This document shows, in pieces, positions 41,540-54,386 of a stretch of DNA of 64,000 nt. The translations under genes and the position numbers were made by a program. How positions within the stretch are numbered: position 1 is the first letter of the stretch; the number at the start of each line of letters is the position of its first letter. The stretch spans positions 23,678 to 87,677 of the forward strand of contig CAUDNR010002458.1 of assembly GCA_958430865.1 (NCBI GenBank). The letters are read 5' to 3'. The notes under the pieces are model-generated. The model had not been told where the DNA came from and made no database searches. It was given only the letters and a program-made list of their open reading frames with translations. The DNA comes from Entrophospora sp. SA101 (lineage: Eukaryota; Glomeromycota; Glomeromycetes; Entrophosporales; Entrophosporaceae).

Positions 41540-42238
41540 TAATTAAAATAAATTAATTTTCATTTTAATGCGCGCGTATATAATATTTTTTTTTCTTTTT
41601 TTCTGCGAATTAGGAGGCGTGAATGAAAATCTCGATGGCGTGAACTTGTTCAAGTTAGTGATCATTTCAAATATCCCCCTACACACAATTTTTTTTTTCT
41701 AACAGAGAAAAAATAAATTTCTATTATTATTTTTTTTGTCACTTATCAAAAAGAAATGTAGAATATGTAAAGATTTAATATTAAGTACAGAATTGAATGT
41801 ATTTTCGAATTAAACATAATATTATATATATACTGTATTTTATTTTTTTTTTCAAATTTTCAATTTGGTTGTAGATTGTACAGTACAAAATGTATACCCC
41901 TTAAAATTAAAAAAAAATTTTTACATTTCTCTTAAATTGTAAACAAAGGGACAAAAGTATGATCTATTCTGAAATCAGAAACTTTACACGCTTTATATTC
42001 TGCTGATTATCCATCAGAATTTTGATTATTATATATATATGTGTGTTTTAATGTGTATTTTGAAAAAAGAAAAAAGAGATATCTAATAATAATTCAAAAA
42101 GTCGTGAAGTTTGGGAAAAAAAAAAACAAATAAAAACAAAATGAGAGCAAGCCTTGACAAACTTTATGATGCCTATGAAAGATTATTTGGAAATAGTAAA
42201 TCAAATTTATATATACTTAGCAATTACAAGTAATTTAG
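41540..42238. other. No gene assigned
   Basis: AT-rich. An ATG at 42141 opens 31 codons but has no good donor in frame. It could be the first exon of the broken gene that follows. Confidence 0.35.
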
Positions 42239-43934
42239 ATTTTAATAGAAATGAGCGTCATGATATTAATGCATTTTTTATTGGAAAACATCAAGTCAGT
42301 ATTTTTTTATTTTTTTTTTTGAAATAATTTTTGTGATGAAAAAACATTTCACCACCCTGCAACAGCGCCGATTTATTCCATACATTTTGTTTTGATGTAT
42401 TGCCACCCTAGTTGGGCGGCTCGGCAATATAATCTTGCAATTTGTTAAAGTGATGATATTGTTGTCCTAAAAAAAAAAAAAAAAAAAAATCTAGTACCAA
42501 AAATTATAAATATTATTCATTAGAATGAATGATAATTCATTTCTTTTTTTAATTTATTCTTTATCTAGGAAACTGAAGAGAGGTTCACGAGCCGTGTTTT
42601 TTATCTATCCATCAAAAATTTATATGAAAACGATAAAAAATTCACTTATTCTGAGATAATTAATGGCTGTGCGGAGGAAAGAAATATCTTCGTATTCAAC
42701 AACAATAACAACAACAGCAATAGTGATGATAGTAGTGACGATAGCGGCGACGACGATAATGGTGATTCTACTAATACAAAAGAGCTATCTGATGATAGTT
42801 ACATTGATGAGATACAACCTGCTAATCCACACACCGAAAGAATCAATTCGTTGTGTAGACTTAAAGTAATTATAGATTTTTTGTTTATTTATTAATTTAA
42901 TAGGAAAAGATAATAAATTTATGGGTTTTTTTTTAATAGAAAGTGGAACCCGTGATTAGCTGGACCTTTAAAAAATACGATATTTTTCGTTCAATTTTCA
43001 AAGGTTTAAACAAGGAGCTACTAATTGGATTGGACTACAATGATCTGATTAAATCTTACATTGTTGATTTTACTACTGAAAACGTTTTCATTGATGCTAA
43101 GTTGAAGAAATTACGCGAGAGGTATAATACCAATGAAGGCGATATTATATTTGAAAAATATCATAGTAACTATGACAATGATAATCTACTAAGTTTTTTT
43201 AATGATAACAACAATATGGAAATAACAACTGAAGAGTCAATAGCAAAATGGCTCATAATAGAATTGTAAGGAATTTTTTAGATGAAAAGATACGTGGAAA
43301 TAAACCAGATTTTGTGATAAAATATGTTGACGAGTCCCTAATTGGAAAAAATATATTCGAGATTTGTTTCGGAGAAGTCAGTGGCAGTCCTTTTGATGAG
43401 GATAATGATAAAGTCAGTGATGACAAAAATAAATTGGTTAAATTTGGTAATGATTCCAAACGTGAGCTGTTATCTTTCATTTTTAAAAAAAAATAAACTT
43501 TATGGTGAGGGACACCTAGAGGATATTTTGAAGCTCCCAATCATTTTGATCCAGTGGCGGGGTAATCTATATTTTAATGTTTGATATTGTTCTTTATTTT
43601 ACGAGCAGAATATAAATAATGTTTTGTAATTTCTCCAGGATTGGTCATGGATATCTATAAACTGGTTCACCCAACATACATCAGAAACGACAACAACCTC
43701 GTGCCCATTGGCGCGCTGACAAGATTATATTCTGTTATAATTCCATTTATGAAAAAAGACAAAGACACTGTACTAAAGTTCATACAAGTCACAACCCAAT
43801 TACGATCCACAATTGAGGATATCATAAAAGAATATGATCACCACTTTACTACTTTGTCGACGGTGGAAAACTGCAGCACCAACTCAAATTACATTTACAC
43901 CACATCAATTAAATCTCCACGATCAGTATTTTAA
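42239..43934 (+). pseudogene. Broken gene of an unknown, possibly nuclease-like family
   Basis: Exon-like pieces: 42239-42294, 42569-42865 (acid- and Asn-rich, starts ETEERFTSRVFYLSIKN), 42940 to about 43255 (KVEPVISWTFKKYDIFRSIF), then a different frame from about 43248 to 43496. That piece carries NKPDFVIKYVDES and IFEICFGEVSGSP, then DKNKLVKFGNDSKREL. A further frame at 43641-43934 has LVHPTYIRNDNNLVPIG and ALTRLYSVIIPFMKK. The PD...E.CFGEVS arrangement recalls PD-(D/E)xK nuclease-like cores in expanded fungal families, but the resemblance is weak and from memory. At least two frame changes lack matching splice sites, so I call it a pseudogene. Confidence 0.45.
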
Positions 43935-44597
43935 CTAATTTGTGCATGAATATTTTTTCTTGATTTTCTCGTCATTAATAATTTTCATACAATGCGACCT
44001 TTTTTTTACCCATCGAAAAATTTTTTATTCTAGAAATGGCATTTTATAGAATTGATATGCAGTCAAACTAAAACAATAATAATAAATAATAAATAATAAA
44101 TCATCCACAAACTAACTCATCTTCATGGACGTATTGTTCCATTGAATTCATTTTATTTTTCAATACAAAGGAGAGATCGTCCCATATAAGGAGAGGATTT
44201 TCACAATTTATTGAAAATTTTAACAAGGGTATCAATTCACGTTAAATGTATCGTGCAATATTCAATTTCATTCGTGTTTGCATTCTAGTATCATATGTCC
44301 CATAATCTTCTGGATAGATTGATAAGCATAATATTTATTTATATTATTAGTTTATTATGTTATTATGACTTTATCAGTCTATGTAATTTTATATAAAAAG
44401 GACATTTATTTAAGTTAATAAAATAACTTGTATTTTTACGATAATTAAAATACCTGTTTGGAAACATACTTTTTGATCCTCGTAAAAATAATTCTCACAG
44501 TGGCCCATTCTTGCAATAAATCATAGGTAAATAATTACACAAACTTGAAGCTTTATAATGTGTTGTTATAATATCTTTTGAATCCCTTTGAATCAAA
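43935..44597. other. No gene seen
   Basis: AT-rich spacer before the third RING-like family copy. I found no inverted repeat that would mark a transposon end. Confidence 0.4.
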
Positions 44598-46640
44598 ATG
44601 TCTGAAGTCAAATGTTGCACAGAATGTAAAACCACCGAATCAGCTAAATTTCGTAATAAGTGGAAAGAAACTGAAAATAACAACTTAGTGGAGGTAACGT
44701 GGACAGAAGATGTTGTTTTATGTAACATTTGTTATAGAAGATCCTTTAAAAAGAGGTCCTAAGAGAATAAAAGTAGCTGCAAACGAAAAAGCCACAGATG
44801 AGGAAGAGGAAGAGGTAAATGAAAAGATTGATTTCACTGGAGTCATCAAGATGATGGCCAAAATCTTTTATGAGAAAGAACATTCGAATAGTCCTATGTA
44901 CGATTTTGATGAAATGCGAAGATTACTCCAAAAATTAGAACCAAGCTTGAAGGGGTTTTTTGATTACTCTATTTAGATTTGAACGTAATGAACAAAGATG
45001 GATTGTATGAAGAGATTCATTACGTTCATATTTTATCTTCTTCATTAAATAATACAAAAATTAATTCTTTTAAGTTTCGACCTTACATTCTATTTAGATT
45101 TGGTAGGTACAAGTGATAAAGGCCTAAATACAATGGCAACCTTGGAGCAACTACAACATCAAGAGCAGTAGATCGTAAAAAGAAGCAAATTGCAGATGAA
45201 CATGAGAAATATGTAGAGAATGCACTTACAAAACATTCAAAAAATGTATTCGTGTTGAATGTTGATGATTATCATAGCATTCACGTTCAGAGACAACCTG
45301 ATACCACCACTACATCTTGGGCAGCACATATGGCTACGGTTGTAACAAATCCACGTCTCAACATGTCAGCAATACCACGTAATTGGGCATTGGATCCAAA
45401 AATCATCGATGATGAGTTGATTATGGAACATCTCAATGACCGATTTATCACAAATCTTGGTGCCTCTTATGGTGATCGCATGCAAGTCTGTCTATATAGG
45501 TAAGAAATGACGAGCTCATGAACAGACCAACGTTGCATAGTTACAATGATAGGTTGGTGTACAGAATGCCATCCTCTTCGATTTCATTGAAAGCAATTTG
45601 AAAAGCGTGGAAGATTATACAAAGGCTCTCCGAATCGTACATGATCAAGAACCAATGCAAGCATATCTTTCCAACCATGCAATTCCCATTATTGCGGACT
45701 GGCCTGATCAATTTTTCATTCGTAAAGCTATTGTACACCAGCTTACAGCATTTTTGCCTATTATGGGTTCTCTCCATGTAATGTGTCTTTAAATGGTCGT
45801 GAACTCGTATTTACGAAAAATTCATTTTTATTCAAAGATATTTATAAAGGAATATTTGCCATGGCAAATCGATTTTGATTCTTCACATCATGCACATGGC
45901 GTGGCTTATTGGATGTGACAAATCATCCAATGATTGATCTGGTTACTAATTATCTCGTCTCTTTAAGTGATAGTCCTGTAGAAATCATTCACGAAGATGT
46001 ACAGCTAAGTTTTTCACTGCACAATAACTGCAAAAGGAGGCACGTTTTATTTTTCAGCATCGAGAGGATAATACTCTTCAATAACATTTCGTAGACACTG
46101 TGAAATATCCGTATACACCAAAACAATTGCTTATGCTTTCCTGAAAGTGTGCCATACTGCTTTTAGATGCATTTACGAAGATATATCAAGCACGAAATCA
46201 GTATCCTTTGATTAAAACTTCATCTGATGGTATTAACTCATACAAGTTGCCTTCTTTAATTTACGAAATAACTGATCGTCACCTTCCAAGAGGCTTTGTT
46301 ACTACTAGAAAACCATATACAAACATCTTTTATGATTACATATATTGTAATTACACTAACTATACTAATTCGAATGGTTGTAATGTACTCGCATGTGGGC
46401 ATGGTTATCACAATCATCATCTACAAAGGTTCCAATCTAAATGTTTGATATGCTTGGACTATCTTCAAGTTGAAATCAAAAAAATGTCAATGCACTAAAA
46501 AAAGTATGACGAAAAGGTTAAACGAAAACGAATTTACCGAAAATGTTGAAAATACAGTTGATAATCATTCGGATAATGCTGAACCAGCGCAGATGATGCG
46601 ACAATGATGGAAAATTTATTAGAACATGCAAAAAAAAAAA
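44598..46640 (+). pseudogene. Decayed third copy of the RING-like multicopy family
   Basis: From the ATG at 44598 the N terminus reads VKCCTECKTTESAKF ... VVLCNICYRRSF, a C-x2-C ... C-x2-C finger in the place of the C-C-C-H finger of the intact member, then a stop at about 44760. Further pieces in shifting frames are KLEPSLKGFFD (44930-44965), FDLTFYLDLVGTSDKG, NVDDYHSIHVQRQPDTTTT (45257-45310), IPIIADWPDQFFIRKAI (45680-45730), LPIMGSLHV, and LACGHGYHNHH ... CLICLDYL (46390-46470). Several frame breaks separate them. Every landmark of the intact protein occurs in order, which supports true homology across the full length. 45141-45915 is the inverted twin of 28250-29024. Confidence 0.8.
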
Positions 46641-48246
46641 TTTTTTGTGTTGTAAATTTTGTTTTTATTAAATAAATTTGTTCGATTTTTCATACATCAT
46701 TCATGTTTTGTTTTAATTGTATAACTTAAATTGGTCGCGTTTACTTCACAATCATTTCGTCGACATTCATTTCATTCATTGTTACATTATGTCAAGGTTA
46801 TTCGAATATATGAAGAAATTAAACGAAAAAGTTCTTTTTTTATTAATTTTTTTCGATAATATCATATTCGTTTACCTTTTAAAAAAAGGACCGGACCTGG
46901 ACTAAAGGTTACATCTGTATCCCTGTGGATATCCTTTGCAGATCACCGGTAATTAATTTCATTATGAACTTGGAGACTCTAATGTCTTTGAGTAGTATAA
47001 ATATATCAGTTAAAGAATTATAAATCAAGTTTTGTCACAAAAAAGAAAAAACTTTAAATTGTAATTCAGATCTAAGAAAGACAGGTTTGCGGTAAATAGT
47101 CATTTTATCAAGAGATTGGGGGAGGGAGAAAACATGGCGAATTTTCTTTCCTCAAAGGTATTATTAAAAAATATTTGAGATAAAACATGACTGTCGCCTC
47201 GTAATGAATCGTCTTATGAATTCTATTCACGTATCTTCAAACCACTGGAAATTAAAGCCAAGTTCCTGAATTTTCTGTGGTTGAGGTTCTGGCATCATTT
47301 CCCCGATCCTGATGTGAGATCATATTGTTTGCTTATGGTTAAATCATGATAGAATCCAAGGCGAAAGTAAGAGATATAAGTTCCGTCGATGCATCATCAT
47401 TATCATCATTGCTTTGGATCCTCAAGAAAATTCGTAATATTGTGGATGAAATGTCATCGAAAATTTGCAAATGTCAAATGTAGTTTTATTCCCTGAGTTT
47501 AAAATGAAATAATAATAATACATGATTAAACGCGGTGGTTTTATTCTGAAACTGCGAGACAAATGTATAACGTAGGAAAATATTAGTTAAAAAAAACAAA
47601 CGCGATGCACGAATTAATGCGCGTTAGAAAAGAGTGGATAATTAATGGTTATGAGTAGTTAACCAGTTACATGTTTGTTCGTTAATTAATGGATATTAGA
47701 ACGATGCTGGAAAACATTAACTTTCATTAATTATGTTTCCTCAATTTATTTTAAGCATCCCGGGAAACATAAGATAACATGTATTCTATTAATTAATTAT
47801 TTATTGTCATTTTATATAAATATACGAATGAAAAGATCAATAAAGGTTGATATGTTGATATGTTGAAAAGTACGAAAATAATTATTCTCTAGTACTAGGA
47901 ATAATTGAACGTAATTATTGATTGTTGGGAGTAATTCGACTTCTAGGATTGTATTCGCAAAACTGAACGTAAAATTCGTAAAATAGGATATAAAACTGTT
48001 ATAGTTTGATAACAGCGGAAAATAAATTATTACAACATAGAAAAATACATAATTATTTAAAGACAAAGTCACTTTTTATTAAATTGTTGTTAATGAAAAT
48101 AAAATATTGCAAATATTTATTAATTTTTTGCCTCTTTAAATACTTTGTTCTTTGATTGGTCCCTTTCCATCTCTCTTTCTCTCATCTCAAATTAAAAAAA
48201 CCTACAAAGTGAGCATAAAATTATATATATAGGGATAAGTGTATAT
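46641..48246. other. No gene seen
   Basis: AT-rich. One fragment near 46880 (LKKGPDLD) resembles the start of the acidic tail of the RING-like family, so the decayed copy may extend to about 46905. Otherwise nothing is recognisable. Confidence 0.35.
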
Positions 48247-49000
48247 ATGAAAAATAATAATAAATGTAATGGTTCTTATGAATATGAAAAAGCAATTGAT
48301 TTTTTAGAAAAAGGTTGTGATTGTGGTTGTTCTTCCAGGATTCCTAAGGAACAATTTGCAGAATTAAAGGAATCCTTTCAAGCTCTTTCTAAGTCTGAAC
48401 AAGACATATTTTTAATGGCCCAACTTAAGGCAATGGATGGTGGATCAATAAGCACTAGTAGGCGCCTTAAAAAGAAAACCAGATCTAATAAAAAAACTTT
48501 CTACCATTGGGATCACAATACACTTCTTTGTCAAGAAACTTATCTCAATATGTTAGGAATTGGCAGGACTTATTTTGAAAATATTAGAAATCATTTGATA
48601 AACAATGGTCTTCTACCAAGAACCCATGGCAATATTAAAAGGATGTCTCAATGGAAAACTAAAATGGTGATTGACAAAGATGTTGCAGAAGTAATAAAGA
48701 TTTTTCTGGAAAATTATGCAGAAGTCCATGGATTACCAAGTCCAGGAAGAAGTAACAATAGAATAATTCAATCAGTTACATTTTTACCAGCTGAAATGAG
48801 TTATAAATCTGTGCACAGAGATTTTCTAGCTGGTCTGTAAGAAGATAGTAGTTTGAAATCTTTAAAATATGATGCTTTCAGAAAATTATGACATCAATTG
48901 ACACCAGAAATTCAAATTATGAGTCCCAGGACTGACTTGTGTGGCGCTTGTCATCATTTAGAGATGGTTTACATTATAATGCTCACCAAGAGTAAAGCTC
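48247..49000 (+). pseudogene. Transposon-derived protein, N-terminal part with stops
   Basis: An open 197-codon stretch starts MKNNNKCNGS and has EKGCDCGCSSRIPKEQF, ESFQALSKSEQDIFLMAQLK, TFYHWDHNTLLCQETYL, then GLPSPGRSNNR and VTFLPAEMSYKSVHRDFLAG. After a TAA (48838-48840) the same frame continues EDSSLKSLKYDAFRKL, a TGA, then HQLTPEIQIMSPRTDLC and CHHL. This arrangement is one I associate with a repetitive transposon-encoded protein of fungi and animals, with the catalytic part usually downstream. Here homology stops near 49000, where a different repeat begins. Truncated and interrupted, it cannot be functional. Confidence 0.6.
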
Positions 49001-50025
49001 CGAATGGTTCGGTTTTGGTTTGGTTTGGTTTCAGTTTTTAAAAAACCAATTCGAAAATTTTCAGTTCAATTTCGGTTTAGTTTCGGTTTTTAAATTAATA
49101 ATTGGAGATGTGACATACACATGATTTTTTTAATTTTTATCATTATTGATTATATTTATAAGAAATGATAAAATCAAAATTTTGGCCTCATTTGTTAAAC
49201 TGGGTAGAATTGACAATTTCAGTTCCTATTTCATCAGCTTTGCTTCTAAAAGGAATTGGTTTACTTTTTTTTTTATAAATGATAAAAAGAGAAATAAAAC
49301 TATTGACACCTGAATGTGTTTTAAATTTGTATATATTTATTTTAATTGTAAATTAAAATGTCCAAAAAATACCAACAATGATAATATGGATAATTACAAT
49401 TGGCGGTGATGGAAATGTGGGAAGCGAAAATGATAAAAGTAATGATGATGATGAAACAATTAGAATAGAAAGTGGTGAAGAAGAAGACAGTGGTAGTGAT
49501 GATAATATTGAAATTTATATTTAGATATTATTTTTATTTATATATTAATATATATATTTTTTTTAAAAATGCAATGCATAAAAATGCGCATCATGTGAAT
49601 GAAATTTTGAAATTTCATGCAATTTCCCATTTCTACAGACTCTACCACTACAACATAAAAATAGCCGCTGGAACCACTACAACATAAGTATTTGGTTTGG
49701 AACTATGTTAATTTTAATTCTTTTTTTGATATAATATGTATATACACTCCCTGACAAGTAATGAAGTGTTTTCAAAAACAATTATAATACTATTTAATAA
49801 TTATAAATTCGATTTACATAATAAAAAATTCCAAGACTTATATTAAATAAAAGCTGTGGTTTTGGAGATTGAGCATGTGAATTAAAATCGCAATTAGCAA
49901 ATCTTAAAATAAATTTATATATATTCATTTTTAATTTGTTATTTTATTATTAGGAAATATCCATATTCAAATATTGAAATAATCCATTTTTTATTAATAT
50001 ATTTACATTTTAATTAATCATTCAT
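49001..50025. other. Repeat debris, no intact gene
   Basis: Starts with a GGTTTGGTTTGGTTT and TTCGGTTTAGTTTCGG array (49007-49100), like a hAT subterminal region. An acid-rich open end (49411-49524, SGEEEDSGSDDNIEIYI and stop) may be the relic C terminus of that element's protein. Nothing else is recognised up to uS5. Confidence 0.4.
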
Positions 50026-51035
50026 TCATTCTACACGATAAAGATCCACAACCTTTTTCCCTCTTGTTTTTGCTAAATCTTCAGGTAATTTTTGAGTTTC
50101 AAGAGCTTGAAAAGTAGCTTTTACAACATTCATTCCATTACGTGATCCCAAAACTTTGGCCGCTAAGTCATGTATACCAACACATTTGCATATTTCATGT
50201 ATGTAATGATTTGTCCTTATACCAAATCCTATAAAAAATATTATTATATAAATATAAATAAATAGGATAAATAAATAGATGAACAGAAAGATGAATAGAT
50301 ATACCTGGAGGTCTAACCATTAACTTTAATTTAGTACTATGAAATTTATATTGAATCTCATGATAAATGGTTCTGTCATTATATCGATGAAAATATTGTA
50401 GGTTTTTAATTGCTTGATTTGTAGCTTTCCTTACAGAAGTTGCAGCTTCTTCATGTTTACCCTCACCATAACTTGCCAATCCATTACAATTACCCACCAC
50501 CACCAATGAATACATACTAAATATACGACCTTTTGATGTTTGGTTTACTACACGTTTGACAATCAAACCTTTTTTTTGTAAAGCCCTTATTTCTTGAGCA
50601 GTGAGACCTGTCAATGCTGCTAAGATGTCAGTATCATCGGATTAAGCTTCTGGTGAAACTATTGTTGATGATGAACGATATGTCGGTAGTGATGGTGGAG
50701 TGATGAAAGGCTTTTCAACTTCCAGAATTGGATCGAGTTTGGATAGATCTTGTTACATAAATATACACAAATATGGATATGAATTGACAATAATAATAAC
50801 AATTTTATTTATCAAGATCAATCAAATAATTAAAACACTTACCGGTTTTAGGATTTGAAATAAATGGGTATTTCCTAATAATAGAAATCATCTTAATTAT
50901 CTTGCAAGAAAAATTAAATGAATATGTTATACCTGTATGAAAGGCAACGATCCTAACAGGGGATGGTAACGCTTGAAAAAAACATTTAGAAGGGAAAGGC
51001 TTATTAGGAAATGTATGATTAATAAGCCTGAACAT
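50026..51035 (-). CDS. MRPS5: Mitochondrial ribosomal protein uS5 (MRPS5), with in-frame stop upstream of core
   Basis: uS5m is a small-subunit protein of the mitochondrial ribosome near the mRNA entry site. The core exon runs to 50305 and joins 50228-50026. It has LTAQEIRALQKKGLIVKRVV, SMYSLVVVGNCNGLASYGEG, AATSVRKATNQAIKNL, RTIYHEIQYKF, then GFGIRTNHYIHEICKC, VLGSRNGMNVVKATFQALET and the end GKKVVDLYRVE. That is the double-stranded-RNA-binding-like S5 domain plus S5 C domain. Upstream exons are likely: an ATG at 51035 (FRLINHTFPNKPFPSKCFF, mitochondrial-presequence-like) with GT donors near 50937 and 50848, and LSKLDPILEVEKPFITPP near 50740. A TAA at 50644-50642 interrupts the frame before the S5 core, and I could not make the first two junctions keep frame. 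Either another splice pattern avoids the stop, or the gene is damaged. Confidence 0.75.
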
Positions 51036-51529
51036 ATTAAAAAAAAGTGTTGTTTCTAGACGATGATTTTTTGTGATTCAGATTTTTTTCATCCTAATTA
51101 CTGGTTAAGGAAGGTCTTAGCGGGTCGTAACACTAGATTTTAGACACTGAACTCTAAATAAGGATCGGCAGAAGAAAAATGTCTCAAATTTAATTGATGA
51201 CTTCGTGACAATATTTTTTTATTTTATGTTGTGACACAAAATACAAAAAATTTAGTTGAAAGAACTTTGATAGTAATAGCGAACAGGATTATTTGCACTT
51301 TCCTACTAACCTATGAAAACTTATAAAAGGATCGTATTGTCAAGGAAAAATTGATTAGATCAATATCAAAATTTAAAAGTGAAATCAAATAATTTGGTTG
51401 TTCTGATATTAACAATGTTAAAACTTGATGTTGAACAAATAACATTAACGTGATAGGTAATATGAAGTTATTAGTTTAACATAAATAAATATATTTACAT
51501 TGAAAATCAAGTATAAATTAGCTATTTAA
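51036..51529. other. No gene seen
   Basis: Spacer between uS5m (5' end) and CWC2 (3' end), both on the minus strand. Confidence 0.4.
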
Positions 51530-53522
51530 TTAATTTTTCTTCCTTGTGCTTTTCCTTATTGGCCTTACTTTCTCTTCTTTTTCTTCCTTTACTTTTTTTC
51601 TTGCCTTTCCTTTCTCCCTTTCTTTCTCTTTCTCTTTCTCCTTTTCTTTTTCTTTTTCTTTTTCTTTTTCCTTTACTATCACTACTTCTTCCTTCCCATT
51701 CTCTTCCTCCTCATTATCATCATCATCATCACTGCTTCCATAATCTGCTAACCCTGCTAATGCTGACTTGTTCTCTTTTTTATCTAATTTTTTATCATTA
51801 TCAACTTCATTAGTTTTCCTAGAATTAACAGAAGAATTAAATCCTCTTGAAAGAATCTTTAGATTTTCTAGTGTTTCTGCAGATACTATGGAATTTTTAA
51901 GAAGTGGTTGTGTAAGTAATGTCTGCTGTAAACCATAATTATTATTATAATAATCATTGTCAATTTTTGTTGAATCAGGGGCTAATAATGGTTGTTGTTG
52001 TTGCTCATTATACACAACAGTTGTAGCTGTAGTTGTTGTAGGTAAAATAGTTGCTACCATAGTTGAAACTGTTGAGCTAGCATTATCATTAATAGTAGTA
52101 GCATTAGTATTAATTATTCCATAAGGGTTTTCATAACCTTCTAAGCCATAAAAATCTTGATTTGAATCATTATCAGTGGTGTTGGTTATGCGAGGTCTCT
52201 TGTTAAAATATTCATGACCCCCTAAAGAAAATTCAACAGGTAAACTTTTTTGTATTGCTTGTGCAGCAAGGGCTTCTGCCTTTCGTTTATACTCTTCCTT
52301 GGCACGAGGATTAGGATCATCAGTTGCCCATCTAAAAGCATTTTTGAGTAATTATTAATCATTAATATTAAAATATATTAAATAACAAAATAGCAAGCTA
52401 TATATATATATATATTGTAAATAAATAAAGATTATAATATTTCATCATACCTTACATTCAGTATCTAATACCATAATATTATTATTAATTATTAGTGACT
52501 TTTAATACCATTAATATTAAAAATAAAATTTTTGAAGAATTAACTTACTTCATTATGATCTAAACTTTGATTTGTCATTGCTTCTTTTGCAAATTCAGCA
52601 TTAAGCGGACTTTTATATGTTACAAAAGCTACACCTTTGTCTTTTAATATTTTAACTAAAACATATATTGTTATTAATGAATGAATAAATAAATAAATAT
52701 ATTATGAGTATATTAATCCTAATAAACTTGCAAATAAATAAAATATAATAAATAATGTGATTACTTTTTTCAATTTCACCCCATTCACTAAAATATTTAC
52801 TAACTATTTCTTCCATATCAGATCCAACATGTACATGTCCAACATATAATGTTCTATTTTCACGGTTAAATGAGCCCACTCCGCCCATATCATCACGATA
52901 TTCATTAAATTTATCGCGTCCAAATGCGTCAATTGTTGAATCAATTGGATCAGATTCTTTAGGAATTCTATGCCAATAATGACATTCATATCTTTATAAA
53001 ATATATACATAGTATTAATTAGGAATCATTCTCAACCTTCTTCTATTCTCTCCTTGCTTCTCCCCCATAAAAGAGTATGTAAAATATGTAAAAAAATATA
53101 GTATACCCAAATGGACAACATCCTCTTGCAAAATTAAGACAAAAATATGCGTTGGGCATTTTATCACCTTTAGTTTCACCAGCATCAAGTTCGACATTAC
53201 ATCGAGTTGTTGCTTTCTCTCTATTCAAAATAAATAAAACATAAATAAAACAATAATTAATTATTGATACTAATAAATTCCATCTAACAAAACCGTTATT
53301 ATCTAGTTACCTTGTATATTTTGATGCACGATCACCACCAGACCATCTATTGTACCATATATTATAAAAGGTGCCAGGACGATCGTTTAAAACAGCTTTT
53401 GATGGCCCCATTTCACTATTAACCTATATAGTTTTATAAGTAAATAGATTAATAACTGTTGTGATATAAAAACTAAATGCTATCAAATTTACTTGTTTTC
53501 TAGCTGGTTTCATTGTTGCCAT
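51530..53522 (-). CDS. CWC2: Pre-mRNA splicing factor Cwc2
   Basis: Cwc2 (related to RBM22) contacts U6 snRNA and the pre-mRNA and ties the NineTeen complex to the spliceosome's catalytic centre. Seven exons join in frame (53522-53493, 53423-53311, 53220-53107, 52991-52765, 52655-52549, 52464-52451, 52331-51530) to 468 residues. Order: N-terminal ARKQVNSEMGPSK and FYNIWYNRWSGGD (Torus region), a CCCH finger (CNVELDAGETKG, FCLNFARGCCPFGYECHYWH), HRIPKESDPIDSTIDAFGRD, and an RRM (RTLYVGHVHVGSD ... GVAFVTYKSPLNAEFAKEAM) closed by ILNVRWATDDPNPRAK. The tail is Asn/Thr-rich, then a long Lys-Glu dipeptide run encoded by a CTTTTT-type microsatellite (about 51600-51672), and ends basic. The 14-base exon 6 encodes part of ILNVR, and without it the RRM would shift frame. 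Confidence 0.92.
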
Positions 53523-54386
53523 TATCGTGATTGTTGTAATTTGTAATAATTTATTTCAGTGAACCTAATCTCGAAGATTTTCTAAATTAGGCCAATTTAG
53601 GGGCCCTTCTTATTTTTTTTAAAAAAAAAAAAAAAAACGAGGGGGTGGTAAAAATTTAATTCGTGATTTGTACGAAAATTACAAATGCGTGTTCATAACT
53701 ATGACAAAGTAAAATAGACTTATTTCTTATTCCTAAATTAAATTTGGTCCTTTGCACGTAATTGGGTAATTGGAAGTAATGAACAAGAATCATTTCCTAC
53801 ACACATAGGAATGTCAATAGTAACAGAACTTAAATAGTCGAAATTTCAGTTTTCCACAAGTGACTAATTCTTTTTTCATTTGTTAAAACAAAACTAATTA
53901 TACTATGCTGAGACGCATCTGTCCAACCATCTCCTGATAATGTTAAAACTCTTGAGCAAAAAAATCTAAAGCGAAACATGATTTCCTTTTAGTCAAGTAC
54001 CCTGCTTTGCTCAACCCTGACGTTTTGAACAAAAATAGATAAATTTTTCGGTTGCCAATTAGATAGTAATGGGAATTCTCATGACATGGCGATGTATATA
54101 GAAATAACCACAACCATTTATCATTTTCGGAAAATGAAAATATTTTGTTCAGATTTCAATTATTTCAAGCCAGCGTAGCAAAAAAAGAAAAAAAATGACT
54201 CATTCATTACCCTTTGATTTTGATCTCATCCGTAACTGCACTGAATTTACCATTTCAAGTCTTCTTTACAACCAAATATTTCAAATTTGGTGTAAAAAAA
54301 AAAATCTACAACATTTAGAACACGGCAACCTTTTTTCTTTTAACTGTTAAAACACCAAGTCGAATTTTATATTTTATATTTTTATA
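53523..54386. other. No gene seen; CWC2 5' flank
   Basis: Contains an A-run of about 17 near 53620 followed by GAGGGGGTGG. No ORF of note. This should include the CWC2 promoter. Confidence 0.4.

Noticed and set aside
51544..51813. Plus-strand Ser/Phe/Leu-rich open frames
   Set aside because: They are the reverse of the Lys-Glu repeat region of CWC2 on the minus strand. Simple-sequence DNA explains them.
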